A stretch of DNA of 64,000 bases, from the NCBI GenBank assembly GCA_041390365.1, contig JAWKQB010000002.1:934001-998000 (forward strand), given 5' to 3'. Under the pieces are notes generated by a model. That model did not search any database, had not been told where the DNA came from, and saw only the letters and a program-made list of their open reading frames with translations. Position 1 is the stretch's first letter; the number at the start of each line of letters is the position of its first letter. Source of the stretch: Syntrophotaleaceae bacterium. Lineage in GTDB: Bacteria > Desulfobacterota > Desulfuromonadia > Desulfuromonadales > Syntrophotaleaceae. Positions 40,014 through 49,000 of the stretch are shown here, in pieces. A program made the translations under genes and the position numbers.

Positions 40014-42134
40014 CTAATCCTTCTGCCAATTTTTCCCGCCCAATTTCCGGTACAGCAGCGCTGCGTCCTGGCCCGAATAATGCCGCAGGTTTTCCAGGAT
40101 GATTGTTTGCAAAAGCCTTTGCCTTCTCGGATGCAGCAGGCTCCGTCTGGAATAGAGCCGTTCGAGGTCGGGGAGGGCCGCGGTATTGTTCATTTCGGCC
40201 AGGGCCCTCACAGAGGCGATCTTTTGTCTGAATCCGGCATCGGAAAGGTCGCGGATCTGCAGAAAGCGGAGCAGGGACTGGAAGACCTGCGGGTGGCGGC
40301 TATGAGGGGCCAGCCGAACAGCTCCGAGCTGGCGCTGGATCAGTGGATGAGCCAGATCTTCCAGCAGCAGCTGGTCCATTTCTGCATGAGACAGGCCGAT
40401 GGCCGTTTTCAACAACTCCTGATGAACGATTTCGTTGGGGTTCTGGCGCAGGTGCAGAAGGACTTCAGGCATGACGGAAGGATCACCCTGGCGCCGCAGC
40501 ACGGTCAGGAGATTGCGGAGATAATACCAGCGTTGATCCTTGAGCCGCGCCAGTATCTCGGGTCTCGCGGTTTCCCCCAGTTCAACGAGGCAATCGATGA
40601 GGAAATACCGGAGGGACCTTTTGCTTTCGGTCGCCAGCCGGTCAAGCAGTGGCTTTACGACGGGTGAGCCTATGGTGACGACCAGCCGCTGGATTTCGGC
40701 GAATTTTTCTTTTCCCCAATGGTTCGGGGAGTCGAGAACTTCGTTCAGAGCCTCTGGGCGATGCAGAGTCGTAAAAAAGTCGGAGCCGGTATTCAGCGAC
40801 TTCTGATAGATATCGGCCAGGGTGTTGAAATCGCCGATACCGAGCAGGTGGTCCCAGAGCTGCAGCAGGGTCTCCCATAAAAACCCGCTTTCTTCGCCAA
40901 CCTGGATGCCTGTCGAAAGATGGAAGATGATTTCGCAGGTCTTTTTTTCGATGTTCGCATCAAACTCCGGATCGTCCAGATTGACACTGACCGGCGGTGC
41001 GGCTGGCACGGCAGGGGCTGCGGCGCCATCCAGAGATTTCAGCATGCCGCGATATTCTTCGGTGGAATAGGCGATGGTTTGATCCGGCATGAATAGCGGT
41101 TCAAGATCGGAATCCTGAATGATCCCCGCGGCTGTGGTGCTGCCGCTGAAGTGTTTCAAATCCGTTTTCTGCAGGGTCAGGTGGGACAGAAGCTTGAAAA
41201 TCACCGGCGGGACGGCTTCCCTGCGGTTATTGAGGTTTTCCAGCGCTTCCAGCAGCATGCCGGCTGGGAAATGCTGCAGAAACCGGGCCGCCGTGTCCGG
41301 TCGTTTATCCAGCTCTCTGAAGGTGCTGTTCATCAGCTGAAAACGAAATTCGGGGTTAAGATTGGCGGCAAGAATTTTGAGCCGGTTGATGGCGGGCGTG
41401 CAGACCTCCTCGTCCAGTTTTTCCCGATCCATTTCTCTGAGGAATTCGGTGATGGCCTGCTCGTAGTGTCCCAGGGTCTTTCTCGCCTGCGGTTCACCTT
41501 TTTGGTTCAGGATTTCGGCCAGAGTCTCGGGAGAGACGGTGTCAACGGGGGACTCCACGGAATGTCCGGCCTGATCATCGAGCAGTTCCCGGACAAATCG
41601 TTCCCAAAGGACCGAATGTCGTTTTCCGGTTTCCTGAGACCCTGGTGAAATCTGCGTTTTCCGGATCGGACGAAACCGGCCATAGTCAATCTGCTGCAGG
41701 GAGAGGTGAACAATACCGGCCGCCTTCAGAGTCTGTTGCAGACCGCCCTGCTCCAGAATTTCCTCCCGGGTATTTGCCAGCACCGCGAAGAAGATTTCAA
41801 GCTCCCGGGCTGTCAGGGCGGCCTGAAAAGTGATGAGGGCGCCGCCGCGGGAAAAAAGGTGATGGGCAAAATCACGAAATACGGGATTCTTCTGATCGAG
41901 AGGGGTGGAACCGTACCAGAGGGAATCGCTGGTGATGCCGATGGAAAAGGATTCCCTTTCCGGGGACAGCTGTTGCAGCAGGTCCAGAGCCCGATCGATG
42001 GAGGCCCGGATGAGGGGATGACCGGTGGGATAGGAAAGGGAATGGTGCCGGGCGATGTTCAGCTCGTAAATGAACTTCGTCAGCAACTTGAGGTCCAGCC
42101 TCAACACCTGATTGCGATCGACTGTATCAGGCAT
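40014..42134 (-). CDS. Large HEAT-like repeat protein with shared N-terminal module
   Basis: 706 residues, all helical, with no signal peptide. The N-terminus (about 15-130: ARHHSLSYPTGHPLI, then GITSDSLWYGSTPLD and ALTARELEIFFAVL) resembles the N-terminal module of the neighbouring HD-GYP protein. The C-terminal third (about 480-690) shows HEAT-like repeats (PVVKPLLDRLATESKRSLRYFLIDCLVELG, GDPSVMPEVLLHLRQNP). A Pro/Ala-rich linker (APAVPAAPPVS) separates them. The GTG at 42137 opens the frame, but the ATG at 42134 has AAGGAG at a better six-base spacing. It lies between the HD-GYP gene and the NtrC-type regulator on the same strand. Function unknown. Confidence 0.7.
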   Translation of the reverse strand: MPDTVDRNQVLRLDLKLLTKFIYELNIARHHSLSYPTGHPLIRASIDRALDLLQQLSPERESFSIGITSDSLWYGSTPLDQKNPVFRDFAHHLFSRGGALITFQAALTARELEIFFAVLANTREEILEQGGLQQTLKAAGIVHLSLQQIDYGRFRPIRKTQISPGSQETGKRHSVLWERFVRELLDDQAGHSVESPVDTVSPETLAEILNQKGEPQARKTLGHYEQAITEFLREMDREKLDEEVCTPAINRLKILAANLNPEFRFQLMNSTFRELDKRPDTAARFLQHFPAGMLLEALENLNNRREAVPPVIFKLLSHLTLQKTDLKHFSGSTTAAGIIQDSDLEPLFMPDQTIAYSTEEYRGMLKSLDGAAAPAVPAAPPVSVNLDDPEFDANIEKKTCEIIFHLSTGIQVGEESGFLWETLLQLWDHLLGIGDFNTLADIYQKSLNTGSDFFTTLHRPEALNEVLDSPNHWGKEKFAEIQRLVVTIGSPVVKPLLDRLATESKRSLRYFLIDCLVELGETARPEILARLKDQRWYYLRNLLTVLRRQGDPSVMPEVLLHLRQNPNEIVHQELLKTAIGLSHAEMDQLLLEDLAHPLIQRQLGAVRLAPHSRHPQVFQSLLRFLQIRDLSDAGFRQKIASVRALAEMNNTAALPDLERLYSRRSLLHPRRQRLLQTIILENLRHYSGQDAALLYRKLGGKNWQKD

Positions 42135-42194
42135 CACCGTCTCCTTGGTAAATGAGTTCCTCCAGTCCGCTTCCGCAAGTCGCGCAGTTCGCGC

Positions 42195-43589
42195 TCACAA
42201 TTCCAGGTCCAGCCGCTTGATCTTTTCCACCAATGTGGTGCGTTTGATGTTGAGCAGGGCGGCCGCCCGGGCCTTGACCCCGCCGGCCAGTTCCATGGCG
42301 CTGCGGATCAGGCAGCGTTCCACGCCCTCGACGATCCGCACCATGTCGATTCCCTGTTCCGTGAGGCGGGGGCAGGTTATTTCCTGGCTCTCATCCTCAT
42401 CGTTGTTTCCGCCGATATTGGTGGGAAGGTCCTTTCTGCCGATGATCTCGGTTTCCGCGAGGGTGATGGTCCTTTCGATCACGTTTTCCAGTTCCCTGAC
42501 ATTGCCCGGCCAGTAATAGGATTCCAGGGCTCGCATGGCTCCGGAACTGAAGGTGACTGGGGGATGATCGAGATCTTTGCAGACCCGGGTGGCGAAGTGC
42601 CGGGTGAGCAGCGCGATGTCTTCGCGGCGGTCGCGCAGTGGGGGAAGGTGGATGGGGATGACATTGAGCCGGTAGTAGAGGTCTTCCCGGAACAGACCCT
42701 GCCGCACCGCCTCCTCCAGATTGGCATTGGTGGCACTGATCACCCTCACGTCAAGCTTGATGGTTTTACTGGACCCGACCTTGACCACCTCGTGTTCCTG
42801 CAGCACCCGCAGCAGCTTCATCTGCAGATGCATGGGCATGGTGCCGATTTCATCGAGAAAGATGCTGCCGTGGTTGGCCTGCTCGAACTTTCCCGATTTG
42901 TCCGCCACGGCTCCGGTGAAGGCTCCCTTTTCATGCCCGAACAGCTCGCTCTCGAGGAGTTCGGCGGGGATGGCGCCGCAATTGATGGCGACGAAAGGCT
43001 GGTTTTTGCGGTTGCTGTTGAAATGGATGGCCTTGGCCACCAGTTCCTTGCCGGTGCCTGATTCACCGAGAATCAGGATGGTCGAATCGGTCTGGACGAT
43101 TTTCCCCATGCGGGAAAACACCTGCTGCATTGCAAGACTGTTGCCGATCATGTTGTCGAACCGGTACTTGCCCCGCAGCTGCTGCTTCAGATAGCGATTT
43201 TCTGCCAGCAGACGGCTTTTTTCGAGAGCTTTGGAAATGACCACCTTCAGTTTTTCAAGATGGACAGGCTTGGTGATGTAGTCGAAAGCCCCCTCCTTCA
43301 TGGCTTCGACTGCGGTTTCTGCCGACGCTTTGCCGGTGATCAGGATGACACTGGTGAAAGGGGCGTCCTCCTTGACCTTTTTCAGAATATCGATGCCGCT
43401 GACTCCGGGCAGAAACAGGTCGGTGAGGATAACCTCGAAGGGGTTTTTCTGCAGAATCAGCAGGGCGTCCTCGCCGCTTTCGGCCGTCTGGACCTGGTAT
43501 CCGGCACTGGACAGCAGCAGGCTGATGGCTTCCCGGTTGCTGGGTTCATCGTCGATAACCAGAATCTGAGAAAGATTGTCCATGTCCAT
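42195..43589 (-). CDS. Sigma-54-dependent NtrC-family response regulator
   Basis: 464-residue enhancer-binding protein. Receiver domain (1-120) with acidic pocket VIDDE and phosphoacceptor Asp57 in LTDLFLPG. AAA+ domain (about 140-380) with Walker A GESGTGKE, the sigma-54-contacting GAFTGA loop (about 226-231) and the GYYWPGNVREL-type segment (YYWPGNVRELENV). C-terminal Fis-type helix-turn-helix (about 425-464: AAALLNIKRTTLVEKIKRL). No sensor kinase is adjacent. It is the first gene of a minus-strand group with the HEAT-like and HD-GYP genes, and a sigma-54-like site lies just upstream, so it may control its own transcription. AGGA lies seven bases before the ATG. Confidence 0.93.
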   Translation of the reverse strand: MDMDNLSQILVIDDEPSNREAISLLLSSAGYQVQTAESGEDALLILQKNPFEVILTDLFLPGVSGIDILKKVKEDAPFTSVILITGKASAETAVEAMKEGAFDYITKPVHLEKLKVVISKALEKSRLLAENRYLKQQLRGKYRFDNMIGNSLAMQQVFSRMGKIVQTDSTILILGESGTGKELVAKAIHFNSNRKNQPFVAINCGAIPAELLESELFGHEKGAFTGAVADKSGKFEQANHGSIFLDEIGTMPMHLQMKLLRVLQEHEVVKVGSSKTIKLDVRVISATNANLEEAVRQGLFREDLYYRLNVIPIHLPPLRDRREDIALLTRHFATRVCKDLDHPPVTFSSGAMRALESYYWPGNVRELENVIERTITLAETEIIGRKDLPTNIGGNNDEDESQEITCPRLTEQGIDMVRIVEGVERCLIRSAMELAGGVKARAAALLNIKRTTLVEKIKRLDLEL

Positions 43590-43657
43590 GGAATCGTCCT
43601 GATTAATCGTGTCAGGTCTTTGACGGTGAAATTCAAGCTAGCATGTATTTCCAATCA

Positions 43658-43674
43658 CGGCAAGATCTTTGCCA
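43658..43674. promoter_or_regulatory. Palindromic sigma-54-like element, readable on both strands
   Basis: On the minus strand TGGCAAAGATCTTGCC and on the plus strand CGGCAAGATCTTTGCC; both have GG-N10-GC. The minus-strand copy matches the TGGCA...TTGC consensus better. It would start a 60-base leader to the NtrC-type regulator; the plus-strand copy would give a similar leader to the NfeD gene. Confidence 0.5.
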
Positions 43675-43695
43675 AAATTTTCAGTCATGTCTCAT

Positions 43696-43724
43696 TTGAC
43701 ACCCGTGCTGCCTACGGCTACGAT
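43696..43724 (+). promoter_or_regulatory. Probable sigma-70 promoter of the NfeD-slipin operon
   Basis: TTGACA (43696-43701), 17 bp spacer, TACGAT (43719-43724). The predicted start is about 20 bases before the NfeD ATG. Confidence 0.55.
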
Positions 43725-43751
43725 ATTATTACTTAAAATCGGAATTTAGCC

Positions 43752-45074
43752 ATGATTTTCAAATATTTGCCAATTTTTATTATGGCCCTGTGCCTTTTGG
43801 CCACCGGGGCTCTCCGGTCGGCAGCTGCCGAACCGCCGTCCGCGGATTCCATCCGTGCGGTCCGGATTACCGGGGTCATCAGTCCCACCATTGCCGATTT
43901 CATCACCAAACAGCTGGAAGAGGCGAACCGGCTGGGGCAAAAGGGCTTTCTGCTCGAGTTGGATACGCCGGGGGGGCTCGATACCGCCATGCGTTCCATC
44001 ATTCAGGCGATGCTCGGTTCCAGGACTCCGGTCATCGTCTACGTCGCCCCTTCCGGGGCCCGGGCCGCGTCGGCGGGGGCACTGATCACGCTGGCGGCTG
44101 ATTTCGCCGCCATGGCTCCGGGCACCAATCTCGGGGCTGCCCATCCGGTGGCCATCGGAGCCGGTGAAAAGGAGGGCGAGAGCGCGATGATGAGCAAGGT
44201 GGTCGAGGATGCGGTGGCCTATGCCCGCAGCATCGCCCAGCAGCGGGGGCGGAACGTCGAATGGGCGGAACAGATTGTTCGCAAGAGCATTTCCACTCCC
44301 GCCGAGGAGGCTCTGAAACAGAAAGTCATCGACCTGATCGCCGAAAACGAGCAGGAGCTGAAGACCAAGCTGGATGGCCGCGTCTATCAGCGGGGCGGCC
44401 AGGAGTTTGTTCTGAAGACCACCGGGGTCGAACTTGAATTCATGGAGATGAACTGGCGCCAGAAAATTCTCCAGACCATCAGCCATCCGAATATCGCCTA
44501 CATGCTGATGATGCTCGGCATTCTGGGTATTTTCTTCGAAATCTCCCAGCCCGGGTCCATTTTTCCCGGTGCCATCGGCGCCATTGCACTGCTTCTGGCC
44601 CTTTTTGCCTTCCAGGCCTTGCCGGTCAATTATGTCGGCATGCTTTACATCCTGCTCGCGGTAGTGTTGTTCATATTGGAAGTCAAGGTGGTTTCCTATG
44701 GTTTGCTGACAATAGGCGGTATCCTCTCTTTGACCCTCGGCTCCCTGATGCTGATGGAAGATACCAACCCTTACATGCGCATATCCTGGCCGGTCATTGC
44801 CGCCACTGTCGCCGTGACCAGTGCCCTTTTTCTGCTGGTCCTCTCCTTCGTGGTCCGTACCCAGAAAAAACGCTTCGTTTCCGGCGCCGAAGGGATGGCG
44901 GGCGAACAGGGCAAGGCGGTGACCGACATCGACGGCGAGGGTCGTGTCTTCGTTCACGGCGAGTACTGGAATGCCTTTTCCCGGGAGCGGATTTCCGAGG
45001 GTGAAACGGTGGAAGTAATCCGCCTCGGTGAAAAGATGCGCCTGGAGGTTAAAAAGGCGGAACCGCCACCGTAG
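43752..45074 (+). CDS. NfeD-like membrane-bound serine protease
   Basis: 440 residues: signal peptide or anchor (FLPIFIMALCLLATGAL), then a ClpP-class protease domain (about 35-250), a block of four or five membrane segments (about 255-360) and a C-terminal soluble OB-fold NfeD domain (about 380-440, ending at VHGEYWNAFSRERISEGE). The probable Ser nucleophile lies in GARAASAGALI and a candidate Lys in MMSKVVEDA, as in the Ser-Lys dyad of these proteases. A slipin follows 45 bp later; NfeD-slipin pairs are widespread, and the protease is known in this family to cleave the C-terminal tail of the partner stomatin. Confidence 0.88.
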   Translation: MIFKYLPIFIMALCLLATGALRSAAAEPPSADSIRAVRITGVISPTIADFITKQLEEANRLGQKGFLLELDTPGGLDTAMRSIIQAMLGSRTPVIVYVAPSGARAASAGALITLAADFAAMAPGTNLGAAHPVAIGAGEKEGESAMMSKVVEDAVAYARSIAQQRGRNVEWAEQIVRKSISTPAEEALKQKVIDLIAENEQELKTKLDGRVYQRGGQEFVLKTTGVELEFMEMNWRQKILQTISHPNIAYMLMMLGILGIFFEISQPGSIFPGAIGAIALLLALFAFQALPVNYVGMLYILLAVVLFILEVKVVSYGLLTIGGILSLTLGSLMLMEDTNPYMRISWPVIAATVAVTSALFLLVLSFVVRTQKKRFVSGAEGMAGEQGKAVTDIDGEGRVFVHGEYWNAFSRERISEGETVEVIRLGEKMRLEVKKAEPPP

Positions 45075-45119
45075 GGGCAGACCTGTGTGTCTGCCCGCTT
45101 TAAAAAAAGGAGAACAGCC

Positions 45120-45896
45120 ATGGTGCTTCCCATTATCGTTCTGCTGCTGGTCCTGATCATAGCCAGCAGCGCCATACGCATCATTTATGAATACGAACGG
45201 GGCGTGGTGTTTCGCCTGGGCCGCTATTCCGCGGTCAAGGGGCCCGGGCTGCGGTTCATCATACCGGTCGTGGACCGGATCATGAAAATCAGCCTGAGGA
45301 CCGTAGCCATGGACGTGCCTCCGCAGGATGTCATCACCAAGGACAACGTGTCCATCAAGGTCAATGCGGTGATCTACTTCCGGGTGGTCAATCCGGAAAA
45401 ATCGATCATCGAAGTGGAGAATTACCTCTACGCCACCAGTCAGCTGGCCCAGACCTCATTGCGCAGTGTGCTGGGGCAGTCGGAACTGGACGATCTGCTC
45501 GCCCACCGGGAGCAGATCAACCAGCATCTGCAGGAGATTCTCGACCGGCAGACCGACCCCTGGGGGGTCAAGGTATCCAATGTGGAGATCAAGCACGTCG
45601 ATCTGCCGGTGGAAATGCAGCGCGCCATGGCCCGGCAGGCCGAGGCCGAAAGGGAGAGGCGTTCCAAGGTCATCCATGCCGAAGGTGAATTTCAGGCGGC
45701 GCAGAAGCTGACCGAGGCGGCCCGTATCATCTCCTCGGACAAGAGCGCTCTTCAGCTCCGTTTTCTGCAGACCCTGACAGAGGTCGCCACGGAAAAGAAC
45801 TCGACCATTATCTTCCCGTTCCCCATCGATCTCGTTCGACCGTTTCTTGAAAGGCTGCAGGGAGACAGCCCGGAAAAAACCTCCGGCAAAGACTGA
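45120..45896 (+). CDS. Slipin/stomatin-like SPFH protein
   Basis: 258-residue SPFH (band 7) protein. One N-terminal membrane segment (VLPIIVLLLVLIIASSA), then the SPFH domain (YERGVVFRLGRYSAVKGPGL, VPPQDVITKDNVSIKVNAV), then a charged coiled coil (QAEAERERRSKVIHAEGE) and the C-terminal IIFPFPIDLV. The frame is open from a GTG at 45087, but AAGGAG lies seven bases before the ATG at 45120. It is expected to form a multimeric ring on the membrane and to be partner and substrate of the upstream NfeD protease. Confidence 0.9.
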   Translation: MVLPIIVLLLVLIIASSAIRIIYEYERGVVFRLGRYSAVKGPGLRFIIPVVDRIMKISLRTVAMDVPPQDVITKDNVSIKVNAVIYFRVVNPEKSIIEVENYLYATSQLAQTSLRSVLGQSELDDLLAHREQINQHLQEILDRQTDPWGVKVSNVEIKHVDLPVEMQRAMARQAEAERERRSKVIHAEGEFQAAQKLTEAARIISSDKSALQLRFLQTLTEVATEKNSTIIFPFPIDLVRPFLERLQGDSPEKTSGKD

Positions 45897-45921
45897 TTCC
45901 CCGCAGGTTCTGTTTATGGAA

Positions 45922-45952
45922 GGCGCATCTTCCAGGGAATGGAAGATGCGCC
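45922..45952 (+). terminator. Strong hairpin after the slipin gene
   Basis: GGCGCATCTTCC, loop AGGGAAT, GGAAGATGCGCC: a perfect 12-pair stem 26 bp after the slipin stop. It lacks a U-tract, so termination may be weak or need Rho. Confidence 0.5.
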
Positions 45953-45977
45953 ATGCAGCATGATAAAATCCCCTCAA

Positions 45978-46048
45978 GACTGTTCGAAAACAGTCCCGAA
46001 TCGCGTTTTTAACACTTAGTTGCTTTGAAAAGGCGGATCTGGTAGACT
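45978..46048 (+). promoter_or_regulatory. pyc promoter with upstream dyad
   Basis: Promoter TTGCTT (46020-46025), 17 bp spacer, TAGACT (46043-46048). A perfect dyad GACTGTT-CGAA-AACAGTC at 45978-45995 lies just upstream of the -35 and is a candidate regulator site. Confidence 0.5.
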
Positions 46049-46092
46049 CCCGAGTTCACTACTGGGATAAAAAGAATCGCCTGGAGGTTTTG

Positions 46093-49000
46093 ATGGAAAT
46101 AAGGAAATTCGAAAAAGTTATGGCCGCCAATCGCGGGGAGATCGCCATTCGCATCTTTCGAGCCTGTATCGAACTGGGCATCAAGACGGTGGCCATTTAC
46201 TCCAATGAGGATCGGATTTCACTCCACCGCTACAAGGCTGACGAATCCTACCTGATCGGCAAGGGGAAGGGGCCGATCGAAGCCTATCTCGGCATCGATG
46301 AAATCATCGACCTGGCCCTCAAGAAGGGGGTCGATGCCATCCATCCGGGGTATGGGTTTCTTTCGGAAAATCCCCATTTCGCCGAAGCCTGTGAACGGGC
46401 CGGGATCGTTTTCATAGGTCCGAACGCCGATATCCAGCGCAAACTGGGGGACAAGGTCTCTGCGCGAAAAGTGGCGATGGCGGCCGGCGTGCCGGTCGTT
46501 CCCGGTACTGAAGAACCGATTACGAGCGAAGAGGAAGCGCTCCTTTTTGCCGCCAAATGCGGTTATCCGATCATTATCAAGGCATCCGCCGGCGGCGGCG
46601 GTCGCGGGATGCGGGTCGCCCGCAATCACAAGGAACTGGCCGAGGGGCTCAAATCGGCCTCCTCCGAAGCCCGGGCTGCTTTTGGCAACGCTGCCGTGTT
46701 CCTCGAGAAGTACATCGAAAAACCCAAGCACATCGAGGTCCAGATCCTTGGGGACAAGTACGGCAATATCGTCCATTTCTACGACCGTGACTGTTCGGTT
46801 CAGCGCCGTCATCAGAAGGTGGTTGAAATCGCCCCCTCCCCGGGGCTCAGCTCCGAAAAGCGGAAGGAAATCTGCGACTATGCCCTGAAGATCGCCGAAA
46901 CCGTCGGGTATGAAAACGCCGGTACGGTGGAGTTTCTGATGGATCAGGAACAGAATTTCTACTTTATCGAGGTGAATACCCGGATTCAGGTGGAACATAC
47001 GGTGACCGAAATGGTGACCGGGCGCAATCTCGTGCAGGCCCAGATCCGTGTGGCCGAGGGGCACCGTCTGTCCGATCCGGAAATCAACATCAAGAAACAG
47101 AAGGACATCCATCTGGTCGGCTACGCCATCCAGTCCCGGGTGACCACCGAGGATCCGGAGCGCAATTTCGCCCCCGATTTCGGCACCATTTCCGCCTACC
47201 GCAGCCCCGGCGGCTTCGGTATCCGGCTCGACGCCGGCAGCGCCTACCCTGGCGCCCGCATCACGCCACACTACGATTCACTGCTGGTCAAGGTCAGCAC
47301 CTGGGGGTTGACGCTGGCCGATGCCGGACGCTCCATGACCCGCGCCCTGGAAGAGTTTCGTATGCGCGGTTTGAAGAGCAACATCGGCTTTCTGCAGAAC
47401 GTCGTCAGACATCCGACGTTTCTGAATGGCAAGTGCGACACCTCTTTCATCGACATGCATCCGGAGCTGTTCCACATTCCGGTGGTGCGGGACCGGTCCA
47501 ACAAGCTCCTGTCCTTCATCGGCCATACCACCGTCAACGGCAGCCCCGGGATCAAGCAGCCCCTGCACTTTCGTGATCTGCGGGAACCCGAGGTGCCCGA
47601 GATTCCCTATGAGATGGCCCGTCCCATGGGGACCCGCGACATCTTCCTGGAGAAAGGCCCCGAGGGTCTGGCGCAGTGGGCTCTTGACAAAAAGCAGCTG
47701 CTGATCACCGACACCACCATGCGCGACGCTCACCAGTCGCTGATGGCGACACGGTTCCGGACTTATGATCTGGTGCGCATCGCCCAGGCCACAAGTTTCC
47801 TCGGCAGCGACCTTTTCTCCCTGGAGATGTGGGGTGGCGCGACCTTCGACGTGTCCATGCGTTTTCTCAAGGAGGACCCCTGGGAGCGTCTCGACCGCCT
47901 GCGGGAGCAGATCCCCAACATCCTGTTCCAGATGCTGCTGCGGGGGGCCAATGCCGTCGGTTACTGCAACTATCCGGACAACGTTGTGCAGAACTTCGTC
48001 GCCAAGGCGGCGGAGAGTGGCATCGACGTATTTCGGGTCTTCGATTCGTTGAACTGGACGCGGGGGATGACCGTGGCCATGGATGCGGTGCGCAAGTCGG
48101 GTGCCATCTGCGAGGCCGCCATCTGCTACACCGGCGACATCCTCGATCCCAAACGGGACAAGTACCCGCTGTCCTATTATGTTGAAATGGCAAAGGAGCT
48201 GGAGCGCATGGGCGCCCACATCCTGGCCATCAAAGACATGGCCGGCCTGCTTAAACCTTTTGCGGCGGAAAAGCTGGTCAAGGCTCTGAAGAACGAGGTG
48301 GGCATCCCGATCCATCTGCACACCCACGACACCTCCAGCAACGGCGGCGCGACCCTGCTGATCGCCGCCCAGGCCGGTGTCGACATCGTCGATACTTCTC
48401 TCTCCTCGGTCTCGGGCCTGACCGCCCAGCCGAATTTGAACGCTCTTCTGGCCGCCCTCAAGGACGGAGAACGGGATCCGCAGCTGAACGAGCCCGGGCT
48501 GCAGAAGCTGGCCAACTACTGGGAGACCGTGCGCACTTACTATGCACCCTTCGAGTCGGAACTGCGCAGCGGCACTGCCCAGGTTTATTATCATGAGATT
48601 CCCGGCGGCCAGTACTCCAACTACAAACCGCAGGTCGAAGGGATGGGCCTCGGACATCGCTGGGAAGATTGCAAGGAGATGTACCGCAAGGTCAACGACA
48701 TGTTCGGGGACATCATCAAGGTCACCCCGTCGTCGAAGATCGTCGGCGACATGGCCATGTTCATGGTCAAGAACAACCTGCAGCCGGAGGACGTCTATGC
48801 GCGGGGCCATGAACTGGCGTTCCCGCAGGGGGTCGTCGACTTTTTCAAGGGCATGATCGGCCAGCCCCACGGCGGTTTTCCGGAAAAGCTGCAGGAGATC
48901 GTGCTCAAGGGGGAAAAGCCGATCACCTGCCGGCCCGGTGAATTCCTCGAGGCAGTCGACCTGGCAGCCAAAAAGGCCGAACTGGAGAAGAAGCTGGGCC

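Noticed and set aside
43746..44957. 403-codon open frame antisense to the NfeD gene
   Set aside because: Shadow frame rich in His, Gln and Gly with no domain; the plus-strand frame is a complete, recognised protein.
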